From positions 1 through 31,942 of the forward strand of contig CAVFFZ010000014.1 of the NCBI GenBank assembly GCA_963621995.1: DNA of 31,942 bases. Direction: 5' to 3'. The notes beneath the pieces are model-generated. The model ran no database searches. It was not told where the DNA came from and saw only the letters and a list, made by a program, of their open reading frames with translations. This document shows positions 16,036 through 23,024 of this stretch, piece after piece (the stretch's first letter is position 1; the number at the start of each line of letters is the position of its first letter). Position numbers and translations under genes: made by a program. This stretch comes from UMGS1663 sp963621995 (GTDB taxonomy: Bacteria > Bacillota > Clostridia > TANB77 > CAG-508).

Positions 16036-16741
16036 TTTTAAAAACCTCCATTATTTTATTTTTATATTTAGGCCCAATATAACACTTCATATTAGAAGTG
16101 CTATCAAAAGAAATACTATTATCGTTAGGACTAATATCATAAATTTTATTTACATTTGCAATGTAAGATTTATGGCACCTAACAAAATTAGAGGGCAAAA
16201 TTTTTTCAATTTTGTTAAAAGAGCTATAGGTTTCATAAACTCTATTATCAGTGTAAAACACCAATTTCATTCCATCTTTTTTTATAAACTTAATACTATC
16301 TTCATTAATAATGGTATTGCGATTACCAATTCTAATAAAGTTACTATTTTGGTAGTCAGTTTTTATATCATCTAAAATGCGTAAAAAAGTTTCTTCTAAC
16401 CTTTCTACTGTAATTGGTTTTGGAATAAAATCAAAAGTTTTATATTGATATGCAATTAATACATATTCCAAATGAGCACTTGTAAAAATGATATAAACTT
16501 GTTTGTTAATTTTTCTAATTTGGCTTGCCAAATCTAATCCTGACATTTTAGATTTTAAATCAATGTCTAAAAATAAAACATTTACATTATTGTTTTTAAC
16601 ATACTCAAGTGTACTTTGAGGTGTTGTTGAAGAGAAAACTATTTCAGCATCAAAATTATGCTTAATAAAAAGTGATTGCAACATTTTGCAAAGCCTGTCT
16701 AGAATAGACTGATTATCATCACAAAGAACAAAATTTAGCAT
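16004..16741 (-). CDS. AgrA-like LytTR response regulator
   Basis: A 245-residue cytosolic two-component regulator. The receiver domain (1-125) has the acidic pair D8/D9, the phosphoacceptor D59 in VLFLDIDL, a threonine/serine switch in IFTSAH and the conserved lysine in FIPKPI. The C-terminal half (about 137-238) is a LytTR DNA-binding domain with FIKKDGMKLVFYTDNRVYET and FVRCHKSYIANVNKI, the motif region that contacts DNA. The architecture matches AgrA. It precedes and overlaps the kinase gene and has a strong sigma-A promoter 60-90 bases upstream. The regulated genes probably include agrBD and the divergent pdaA region (inference). Confidence 0.9.
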   Translation of the reverse strand: MLNFVLCDDNQSILDRLCKMLQSLFIKHNFDAEIVFSSTTPQSTLEYVKNNNVNVLFLDIDLKSKMSGLDLASQIRKINKQVYIIFTSAHLEYVLIAYQYKTFDFIPKPITVERLEETFLRILDDIKTDYQNSNFIRIGNRNTIINEDSIKFIKKDGMKLVFYTDNRVYETYSSFNKIEKILPSNFVRCHKSYIANVNKIYDISPNDNSISFDSTSNMKCYIGPKYKNKIMEVFKNDGNVTNNLE

Positions 16742-16806
16742 ATATTTATCCTCCGTGCAAAAAAAATTAAAGAGTAAACTGGAAAAATTTACCTATTATT
16801 AAGTAC

Positions 16807-16835
16807 ATAATAATTCAAAAAAATATCATTGTCAA
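16807..16835 (-). promoter_or_regulatory. Sigma-A promoter for the kinase/regulator operon
   Basis: Read on the minus strand: TTGACA (16835-16830), 17-base spacer, TATTAT (16812-16807). Transcription would begin near 16800, giving a leader of about 60 bases. Such a good promoter implies constitutive expression of the sensor pair. Confidence 0.75.
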
Positions 16836-16884
16836 TAGAAAAATTGATATAAAAAATAAAAAAATGTCGAAAAGTGCACAAATG

Positions 16885-16917
16885 CGTAAAAATAAGGAAA
16901 AAATCGTATAAAACGTA
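16885..16917. promoter_or_regulatory. Phased CGTA repeats in the divergent spacer
   Basis: CGTA occurs at 16885, 16905 and 16914, each in an A-rich context. On the minus strand they read TACGTTTTA, TACGATTTT and TACGCATTT. The first resembles the LytTR half-site consensus. The 20-base spacing is near one-and-a-bit to two helical turns. The repeats lie about 50 bases upstream of the kinase-operon -35 box. Assignment as a LytTR operator is tentative. The rest of the 292-base spacer (16742-17033) shows nothing beyond the promoter listed. Confidence 0.25.
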
Positions 16918-17033
16918 CAAAGTAAATTGAATATATAAGTATAAAAAATAGAACAAAAAAGAAATTATATATAAAAATAAAGTAATAATTTAAAACAAAA
17001 ATCATAAAATTTAAGGACGAAGGGAGTATTTAT

Positions 17034-17843
17034 ATGAAAAAATATTTTTATACGTTTAGCATATTAGTTATTGCTATATTTACATTTTGCATAGTAAATT
17101 CCTTAACAAGTAACAAAACTATTAATACAAGTGCTACTACGATAGAAAGCTTAAGTTCTAAAAAAATAGAATGGGGAATAAAAAGAAATGATAATCATGA
17201 GCAACCTGATTTAGGTTCGACAAATAAAAGAATAATAGATGAAGCAAAAGGAATAGCAATGGGTGGCAAAGATTCAAAGAAAGTATATCTAACATTTGAT
17301 GAAGGGTATGAGGCAGGCTATACAGAAAAGATATTAGAAGTTTTAAAACAAAATGATGTAAAAGCATGTTTCTTCATAACAGCACACTATGTGAACACAA
17401 AGCCAGAATTAGTGCAAAAAATGATAGAAGAAGGACATACAATAGGAAATCATACAGTAAATCATAAAAGTATGCCATCACTTACCTTAGAACAAATAAA
17501 AAGCGAAGTAATGACACTTCATACTACTATATACGAAAAATTTGGATATGAAATGAAATACTTAAGACCACCAAAAGGAGAATACAGTGAAAAGAGTGTA
17601 GCATATTGTAATAGTTTAGGTTACACACATGTAATGTGGTCATTTGCGTATGATGATTGGGACGAGAAAAAACAGGGAAGAGAAGATTATGCCAAAAAGA
17701 AAATATTAGATAATATTCATAACGGAGCAGTAATTCTACTACATGGAAATTCAAAAGATAATACAAATGTATTAGATTATTGCATAAAACAAATAAAACA
17801 AATGGGTTATGAATTTGCCACATTAGATCAGTTTGAATGTTAA
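17034..17843 (+). CDS. pdaA: PdaA-type polysaccharide (muramic delta-lactam) deacetylase
   Basis: A 269-residue secreted or membrane-anchored NodB-domain deacetylase. In B. subtilis, PdaA deacetylates N-acetylmuramic acid during delta-lactam formation in the spore cortex. Residues 4-24 are the N-terminal hydrophobic anchor. KKIEWGIKRN and the NodB motifs follow: motif 1 TFDEGYE (D89, where PdaA usually has TFDNGYE), motif 2 HxxxH in GNHTVNH (H140/H144), motif 3 LRPPKGEYSE (about 177-186) and a late catalytic histidine in ILLHGNS. The TFD-E/N-GYE form and the 'ITAHYVNTKPELV' region separate it from the general chitin/xylan deacetylases. Expression would be expected in the forespore, but no convincing sigma-G promoter was seen. 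The gene is divergent from the agr-like regulator. Confidence 0.88.
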   Translation: MKKYFYTFSILVIAIFTFCIVNSLTSNKTINTSATTIESLSSKKIEWGIKRNDNHEQPDLGSTNKRIIDEAKGIAMGGKDSKKVYLTFDEGYEAGYTEKILEVLKQNDVKACFFITAHYVNTKPELVQKMIEEGHTIGNHTVNHKSMPSLTLEQIKSEVMTLHTTIYEKFGYEMKYLRPPKGEYSEKSVAYCNSLGYTHVMWSFAYDDWDEKKQGREDYAKKKILDNIHNGAVILLHGNSKDNTNVLDYCIKQIKQMGYEFATLDQFEC

Positions 17844-17858
17844 AAATGCGATTAATTG

Positions 17859-17956
17859 GCATTAGGAACGTTTCTATAAGGTGCATTAAGTTTCTAAAGG
17901 TATATGAAGGATATTCCAAAAGGGACAGATTAACAAAAAAGTAATGGTCCTAATGG
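17859..17956 (+). repeat. Dispersed intergenic repeat, copy 3 (inverted orientation)
   Basis: CATTAGGA (17860-17867) pairs with TCCTAATG (17948-17955). The left end GCATTAGGAACGTTTCT matches copy 2. GGGACAGATTAAC (17922-17934) plus the following A run is the reverse complement of 12929-12941 in copy 2. The element sits between pdaA and yqfC and ends four bases before the yqfC ribosome binding site. Confidence 0.55.
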
Positions 17957-17973
17957 TAATAAAGGAGAGAAAG

Positions 17974-18258
17974 ATGAAAAGAAGAAAAAGACAGAGTCGT
18001 TTTGAAGAATTGTTAGAAATACCACAGGAAATTTCTTCAGAAAAACCTAAATTAACATTAATGGGTTTTGAAGAATTGTTGGTGGAAAATTATAAAAACA
18101 TTTTAGAATATCAAGATTTCTATATTCGATTAAGTACGCATATAGGAATAATTAATATAAATGGTTTTGAGTTAAATTTAAATGAAATGACAAATGATGA
18201 TATTTTAATTACTGGAAAAATAGAAGGTATAGACTTTGAAAGGACAATTGATGAATAA
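17974..18258 (+). CDS. yqfC: Sporulation protein YqfC
   Basis: A 94-residue protein, the same length as B. subtilis YqfC (93). The family's pattern is visible: a short basic N-terminus (MKRRKRQSRFEELLEIP), then PKLTLMGFEELLVENYKNIL, then a strand-rich tail ending ILITGKIEGIDFE. YqfC is a sigma-E-dependent mother-cell protein of unknown mechanism, always next to yqfD, as here. An open frame extends upstream to 17944, but AAAGGAG at 17961-17967 fixes the ATG at 17974. It forms an operon with yqfD, 30 bases downstream. Confidence 0.88.
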   Translation: MKRRKRQSRFEELLEIPQEISSEKPKLTLMGFEELLVENYKNILEYQDFYIRLSTHIGIININGFELNLNEMTNDDILITGKIEGIDFERTIDE

Positions 18259-18288
18259 AAAACGATTGATAAACAAGGAGGATTTACT

Positions 18289-19473
18289 TTGTACATACAA
18301 ATACTTAAAAATTACTTATTTGGTTATGTAAGAATAACTACAGAAGGATATTTTATAGAAAGATTAATGAATTTATGCTCAAATAACGGAATTCTTATAT
18401 GGAATAGTAAAAGAAAAAAGACAACTTTATTAGAAGCAAATGTTAGCATAAAAGATTTTAGACAAATAGTTAAATTTGCTAAGCAAACAAAGTGCAAAGT
18501 AAGTATAAAACAAAAGAGAGGTCTTCCTTTCATTTTTAATAGATATAGAAAAAGAAAAATATTTTTCTTTTCATTAATATTGATTATAGTGGCAATAATT
18601 TCTTTATCAAATTTTATATGGAATATTGAAGTAATAGGAAATGAAAAAATAGATAAAGAAGAAATAATACAAACTCTAAAAAAAGAAGGATTAGAAGTTG
18701 GAACATTAAAGAATAAAATAAATACAAAAGAAATTATAAATAAAATGAGACTAGACAGAAATGATTTAGCATGGATAGGAATAGATATAAAAGGGACAAA
18801 TGCTATTGTAAAAGTAGAGGAATCAGATAAAAAGCCAGATATTATAAAAGAAGATGAGTATTGTAATATTGTTGCAACAAAAGCAGGAATAATTGAGAAA
18901 GTAAATGCTATAAATGGCACACCCCTAGTAAAAAAAGGAGATGTTATAAAAGAAGGTACACCTGTAATAGGTGGGTGGTTAGAAGGAAAATATACAGGAA
19001 TAAGATATGTACATGCAAATGGCAGTGTTCAGGCAAAAGTTTGGTATACTCAAAATGAAAAAGTGGAACTGAACCAAGTTATTTCAAGGAAAACAGAAAA
19101 CGAGGAAACAAAATATTCCGTAAGAATAAATAATTTTACAATAAATTTTTATAAAACTCTTTCAAAATTTAAAAAATATGATACAATAGAACAAAATAAA
19201 AAAATAAAATTATTTTCAGACTTTTATTTACCTATAGAAATAATACAAAAGAACAATTATGAATTAGTAGAAGAGAATATAACTTATACTAAAGAGCAGG
19301 CAAAACAAAAGGCAGAAGAAGAAGCAAAGAAAAAATTAGATGAACAGATAAAAGTTAAAGAAAATATTTTAAATACTTATATCAATTATCAAGAAACAGA
19401 AGAATATATAGAAGCTCAAGTGATATATGAGGTACTAGAAGAAATTGGGACAAAAGAAAAAATTGTATTTTGA
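18289..19473 (+). CDS. yqfD: Sporulation protein YqfD
   Basis: A 394-residue membrane protein of the YqfD family, required for efficient sporulation and expressed with yqfC. A basic N-terminal cytoplasmic region (1-89) shows YVRITTEGYFIERLMNLC and the FNRYRKRK anchor. A single membrane helix follows (about 91-111), then a large extracytoplasmic region with IEVIGNEKIDKEEI (POTRA-like) and the GTPLVKKGDVIKEGTPVIGGW segment. The end is charged and coiled (about 340-370). The start is TTG: AAGGAGG at 18275-18281 sits seven bases before TTG 18289 and no ATG is placed as well. The stop overlaps the start region of the next gene, so the operon continues. Confidence 0.9.
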   Translation: MYIQILKNYLFGYVRITTEGYFIERLMNLCSNNGILIWNSKRKKTTLLEANVSIKDFRQIVKFAKQTKCKVSIKQKRGLPFIFNRYRKRKIFFFSLILIIVAIISLSNFIWNIEVIGNEKIDKEEIIQTLKKEGLEVGTLKNKINTKEIINKMRLDRNDLAWIGIDIKGTNAIVKVEESDKKPDIIKEDEYCNIVATKAGIIEKVNAINGTPLVKKGDVIKEGTPVIGGWLEGKYTGIRYVHANGSVQAKVWYTQNEKVELNQVISRKTENEETKYSVRINNFTINFYKTLSKFKKYDTIEQNKKIKLFSDFYLPIEIIQKNNYELVEENITYTKEQAKQKAEEEAKKKLDEQIKVKENILNTYINYQETEEYIEAQVIYEVLEEIGTKEKIVF

Positions 19474-19487
19474 AAGGAAAAAGTGCT

Positions 19488-20693
19488 ATGGAAGAAAGAA
19501 GTTTAAGAGTCTATACTGACAAAACCTTTTTTACGAAAATAACAAGTACTATCACAAAATTATTAGTTCCTACAAAAATAGGAATTAATGGAATGTTAAT
19601 TTCTATGAAAAGAAATAATGTGCTAAAAGCATATGAGGCTTTTTTAGAAGTTGAAAAAAGTGAAGATACAAATAAAAAGGAAACACTTCAAAAAAAATAT
19701 GAAGACACATTTAGTTTATATTTAGAAGCTATTGATAAACATATAATGGATTCTATTTATAAAAAAGTAAAAAATGATACAGCATCTGTTTTTGAAAAAA
19801 ATGCACTATCTCAATATTATGAGGTAATTCGTATTAAAGAAACAGAATATTTAGAATATAAATATCGCAAACAAAAATATTTACTAGAATTAGATTATGA
19901 AACAATAAAAGAATTAGATAAACCAAAATTGATGGAAAAATACAAACCTTTCTATACAGCCAAAATGGATGCTTTATACAAAGGATTATTAAAACACTTT
20001 TCTATAAAACTTGCAGATCAACTAACATATCAAAACAAAGAAGTAATTTTTGAAAAAATATTTAATGTTTTAGAAGAATACATTACAAAAGTATTACCTC
20101 TAAAAATGGAAAAAGAAGAATCTGCTACATATAAAGAAGTAATAGAAGAATATGAAAAATTTGAAAATTATACAATAGGAAAATTAGACCAGAATGAAGG
20201 AATAGAAAAAAGAATGGTACTAATTGCAATTAGTAGAAAGCTATTTACACATAGCTTACCATTAATAGTAGCAGAACAATGCTATATAAAATTACTAAAA
20301 GATGTAAGAAGTTTAATAGTAGATACAAGAGTTATTAAAAAACAGGACAAAGCCTACTCTTTGTTAATTCGTTTAATTGAAGAATACAATGTAAAACTTC
20401 TATCTACTAGAATATATTGGGACAAGCCAGAACAAAGAGAAAAATATAAAGATTTTTGGAAACAATTTAAAGAAATTGAGAAAATTAAAGGTAAAGAAGA
20501 AAGACAAAAACAAAAAGAAATATTATTTATTAGAGCAGATTTAAAAGAAGTATACAAAAATAAAAACAAATACTATAAAATTATTAAATTTTACAAAGAA
20601 AAATTAGTATCTTTAGGAGCAATGAAAAATATAAATGGAATTCATAAAATAGAAGGTAGTTTTGTAGGAAGGAAAGTATTATGCAAGAAATAG
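19488..20693 (+). CDS. Uncharacterised coil-rich protein in the phoH position
   Basis: Not recognised. It is a soluble 401-residue protein without signal peptide or membrane helix. It is very rich in lysine and glutamate and appears almost wholly helical, with coiled-coil-like stretches such as LEVEKSEDTNKKETLQKKYED, KYKPFYTAKMDALYKGLLKHF and KIKGKEERQKQKEILF. No nucleotide-binding loop, zinc motif or catalytic signature was seen. The start is the ATG at 19488, backed by AAAGGA at 19473-19478; an open frame back to TTG 19470 has no ribosome site. It lies directly between yqfD and ybeY, overlapping ybeY by 13 bases, where Firmicutes usually place phoH. Translational coupling with ybeY suggests a ribosome- or envelope-linked role (inference). 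Confidence 0.75.
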   Translation: MEERSLRVYTDKTFFTKITSTITKLLVPTKIGINGMLISMKRNNVLKAYEAFLEVEKSEDTNKKETLQKKYEDTFSLYLEAIDKHIMDSIYKKVKNDTASVFEKNALSQYYEVIRIKETEYLEYKYRKQKYLLELDYETIKELDKPKLMEKYKPFYTAKMDALYKGLLKHFSIKLADQLTYQNKEVIFEKIFNVLEEYITKVLPLKMEKEESATYKEVIEEYEKFENYTIGKLDQNEGIEKRMVLIAISRKLFTHSLPLIVAEQCYIKLLKDVRSLIVDTRVIKKQDKAYSLLIRLIEEYNVKLLSTRIYWDKPEQREKYKDFWKQFKEIEKIKGKEERQKQKEILFIRADLKEVYKNKNKYYKIIKFYKEKLVSLGAMKNINGIHKIEGSFVGRKVLCKK

Positions 20694-21163
20694 TTGAAAC
20701 ATATTTTTTAGATGTAGAAGAAAATGAAGAACTAAAAGAATTTGTAAAAAATGTTGTACAAATATGTTTTAAAGTAGAAAATTTATTGGATTTGAATTTT
20801 TATTTAAGTGTAACCTTAACAACGCCAAACCAAATTCATAAATTAAATAAAGAATATAGAAAAATAGATAAAGAAACAGACGTATTATCTTTTCCTATGT
20901 TTGAAAAAAATGAAATAGATGAAATAGTAGAAAAAAGAACAAAAAATAAAGTTCCAGAAGTACTAGGAGATATTGTTATTTCTTTAGAAAGAGTGAAAGA
21001 ACAAGCAGAAGAATATGAGCATAGCTTTGAAAGAGAATTATCATATATGATAGTTCATGGCTTTTATCATATAATGGGATATGACCACATAGAAGAAAAA
21101 GATAAACAAATAATGAGACCTAAAGAAGAAGCAGTATTAACAATACTAAAACAAACTAGGTAA
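20681..21163 (+). CDS. ybeY: Endoribonuclease YbeY (rRNA maturation factor)
   Basis: A 160-residue zinc metalloprotein involved in 16S rRNA 3' end processing and late 70S quality control. The metal site is HGFYHIMGYDH (H126, H130, H136). Other family features are NKEYRKIDKETDVLSFP and LGDIVISLERVKEQAEEY, with the C-terminal MRPKEEAVL where family members read MRxKEExIL. The AGGAAGGAAAG site precedes the ATG, which is inside the end of the previous gene (13-base overlap). It stands in the conserved ybeY-dgkA-era series. Confidence 0.95.
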   Translation: MQEIVETYFLDVEENEELKEFVKNVVQICFKVENLLDLNFYLSVTLTTPNQIHKLNKEYRKIDKETDVLSFPMFEKNEIDEIVEKRTKNKVPEVLGDIVISLERVKEQAEEYEHSFERELSYMIVHGFYHIMGYDHIEEKDKQIMRPKEEAVLTILKQTR

Positions 21164-21174
21164 AGGAGCAAAAC

Positions 21175-21543
21175 ATGGAAGATGAAAGACTGAGAAATAA
21201 AAACTTTATTGATGCATGGAAAAAAGCATTTAGTGGAATTTGGTATGCCGTTAAAACACAGCGTAATATAAAAGTACAATTATGTATTGCAGTAGTAGTA
21301 ATTATTTGTGCAATATACTTTAAACTAAATATTACAGAGTGTATGTTTTTAACATTTGCAACAATGTTAGTTATTATTACAGAAATGGTAAATACAGCAA
21401 TAGAAGAAGCAGTTAACTTATGTACCAAAGAATTTCATCCTATTGCCAAAATAGCAAAAGATGTAGCAGCAGGAGCAGTTGTACTAGCAGCATTAAATGC
21501 AGTAATAATAGCAATTTTTATATTTGTAAGTAAAATAATTTAA
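21175..21543 (+). CDS. dgkA: Diacylglycerol/undecaprenol kinase
   Basis: A small trimeric membrane kinase of 122 residues. Gram-positive members mainly phosphorylate undecaprenol, recycling the lipid carrier for cell wall synthesis. Signatures: amphipathic N-terminus FIDAWKKAFSGI, three membrane helices, the active-site stretch ITEMVNTAIEEAVNL (E70, N73, E77/E78) and AKIAKDVAAGAVVLAALNAV. AAAGGAG is upstream with correct spacing. It follows ybeY by 11 bases, as is usual for this cluster; the cdd gene that often follows is absent. Confidence 0.93.
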   Translation: MEDERLRNKNFIDAWKKAFSGIWYAVKTQRNIKVQLCIAVVVIICAIYFKLNITECMFLTFATMLVIITEMVNTAIEEAVNLCTKEFHPIAKIAKDVAAGAVVLAALNAVIIAIFIFVSKII

Positions 21544-21563
21544 ATATTGAAAGGAAAGATAAA

Positions 21564-22658
21564 ATGAAAGGGTCAGTTGGAATTAAAGTATTAATAGCAA
21601 TTTTAGTTGTAGTAATCATTATAGCCGGAGTGCTTGTAGGAATGAATATAATGAAAAACAAAAACGAAAATGAAGTAGAATCAAATGTAAATGAACAGAG
21701 TGAAACAGTAGTTGTAGAAAAAAAAGAACCAAAAATATTTAGTGGAACAGACAGACCAATAGCAGTAATGATAGACAATCATAAACAAGCAATGCCACAA
21801 GCAGCTTTAAATGATGCATACATGGTATATGAAATAATAGTTGAGGGTGGAGAAACAAGACTTATGGCACTTTATAAAGGTGTAAGTTTAGATAAATTAG
21901 GACCTATTCGTAGTTCAAGACACTATTTCCTAGACTATGCACTAGAAAATGACGCAATATATGTGCATTATGGATGGAGTCCACAAGCTCAAGCAGATAT
22001 TACAAGTTTAGGGGTAAACAATATAAACGGAATAACTGAAAGTTCAACATCTTTCTGGAGAGTAAAAGACAAATATGCACCACACAATGCAGTTACAAAC
22101 ACAGAGAAAATATTAGAAATAGCAAATCGCAAAGGATATGCAACAACATCAACACAAAAAAGTGTATTAAAATATGTTGCAGATCCAGTTAATTTAAATA
22201 GCAATATAGAAGCAACAACAGTAACAATACCATATTCAACAAGTAATACTGTAAAATATGAATATGACGAAATAACTGGAAGATATACACGTTATTCTAG
22301 AGATGTTAAGCAAGTAGACTGGGATACAGAAGAAACAGTTACAACTAAAAATATTATAATAGTTAAATGCGAAAATTGGACATTAAATGATGGTGAAAAT
22401 AAAGGAAGACAAACATTAGATAATATTAAGACACTAGAAGGTTGGTATGTAACAAATGGAAAAGCAATAGAAATAACAGCAGAAAAAACATCAAGAGCTG
22501 GTCAAACAGTTTATAGAGACTTACAAGGAAATGAAATAGAAGTAAATGATGGAAATACATTTGTTCAAATTTGTCCAATAGATAGCAAAGTTGAAATAGC
22601 TCCAGGAGCACCAGTAGCAGAAACTACTACAACTAATGAAGTAAATAATAACATATAA
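21564..22658 (+). CDS. DUF3048 domain protein, YerB-like, membrane-anchored
   Basis: A 364-residue protein with one N-terminal membrane helix (about 8-28) followed by an N/E-rich spacer, then the DUF3048 domain. Family stretches are RPIAVMIDNHKQAMPQAALNDA, EGGETRLMALYKG, GPIRSSRHYFLDYALENDAIYVHYGWSPQA and PHNAVTNTEKI, followed by the C-terminal part with TVTIPYSTSNTVKYEYDEITGRYTR. B. subtilis YerB is a lipoprotein of this family with no established reaction; this one has a helix rather than a lipobox. The T/N-rich last 15 residues look unstructured. The gene is 20 bases after dgkA and ends the operon at a terminator. Its placement with dgkA and ybeY suggests an envelope role, which is inference only. 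Confidence 0.87.
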   Translation: MKGSVGIKVLIAILVVVIIIAGVLVGMNIMKNKNENEVESNVNEQSETVVVEKKEPKIFSGTDRPIAVMIDNHKQAMPQAALNDAYMVYEIIVEGGETRLMALYKGVSLDKLGPIRSSRHYFLDYALENDAIYVHYGWSPQAQADITSLGVNNINGITESSTSFWRVKDKYAPHNAVTNTEKILEIANRKGYATTSTQKSVLKYVADPVNLNSNIEATTVTIPYSTSNTVKYEYDEITGRYTRYSRDVKQVDWDTEETVTTKNIIIVKCENWTLNDGENKGRQTLDNIKTLEGWYVTNGKAIEITAEKTSRAGQTVYRDLQGNEIEVNDGNTFVQICPIDSKVEIAPGAPVAETTTTNEVNNNI

Positions 22659-22669
22659 ATTTTAAATAT

Positions 22670-22706
22670 AAAAAGAACGTTTTGTTAATATTAAAACGTT
22701 CTTTTT
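22670..22706 (+). terminator. Rho-independent terminator, strong
   Basis: AAAAAGAACGTTTT (22670-22683), a loop of nine bases, AAAACGTTCTTTTT (22693-22706). It separates the sporulation/ybeY operon from the era operon. Confidence 0.88.
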
Positions 22707-22709
22707 ATG

Positions 22710-22738
22710 TTGACATAAATATAAAAATAATATATAAT
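22710..22738 (+). promoter_or_regulatory. Exact-consensus sigma-A promoter
   Basis: TTGACA (22710-22715), 17-base spacer, TATAAT (22733-22738). It starts four bases after the preceding terminator. Transcription would begin near 22745. No open frame with a ribosome site lies in the next 110 bases (22745-22855), so the transcript probably serves era or has a long leader. Confidence 0.8.
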
Positions 22739-22819
22739 GCCATTACATTTATCGCTTTAAAATTTTATTTTCAAGATAATTTAATCAAAACAATTTATAT
22801 CAAATATTATTCAAAATAA

Positions 22820-22848
22820 TTGAAAAAGTAAATAAGCAATGCTATAAT
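22820..22848 (+). promoter_or_regulatory. Second strong sigma-A promoter, extended -10
   Basis: TTGAAA (22820-22825), 17-base spacer, TGcTATAAT (22840-22848). The predicted start near 22855 falls inside the AAAGGAGG at 22849-22856 of the following remnant, so it would not transcribe that ribosome site in full. It may serve era, about 170 bases downstream. Confidence 0.6.
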
Positions 22849-22862
22849 AAAGGAGGTTGATA

Positions 22863-22925
22863 ATGCCTATTATATCTCAATTTTATAGAATTATTATATA
22901 TAGTTTTGTATATTTATCAAAATGA
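22863..22925 (+). pseudogene. DUF4160-type gene remnant
   Basis: An ATG with a strong AAAGGAGG site gives MPIISQFYRIIIYSFVYLSK and then TGA. The start matches the N-terminus of DUF4160 proteins (MPxISxFYGIIIxMY), but the reading halts after 20 residues and the usual HxPHFH part is missing. It is a truncated remnant, possibly still translated as a leader peptide. The rest of 22707-23024 contains only the two promoters and AT-rich sequence. Confidence 0.5.
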
Positions 22926-23024
22926 TGGAGAAATAATAAAAATTAATAGTAAAAAAATAAATTAGGTGACCAAATTTTACAAATTTAGCACTTTCAATAT
23001 GTTAATATAAATTAGGAGAAAGAA

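Noticed and set aside
16863..16910. A 15-codon open frame starting ATG TCG AAA in the spacer before pdaA
   Set aside because: No ribosome binding site and no family resemblance.
16905..16940. Sigma-F or sigma-G type promoter for pdaA
   Set aside because: GTATA and TGAATA strings exist, but no correctly spaced -10 box matches; the A+T-rich background makes such strings common.
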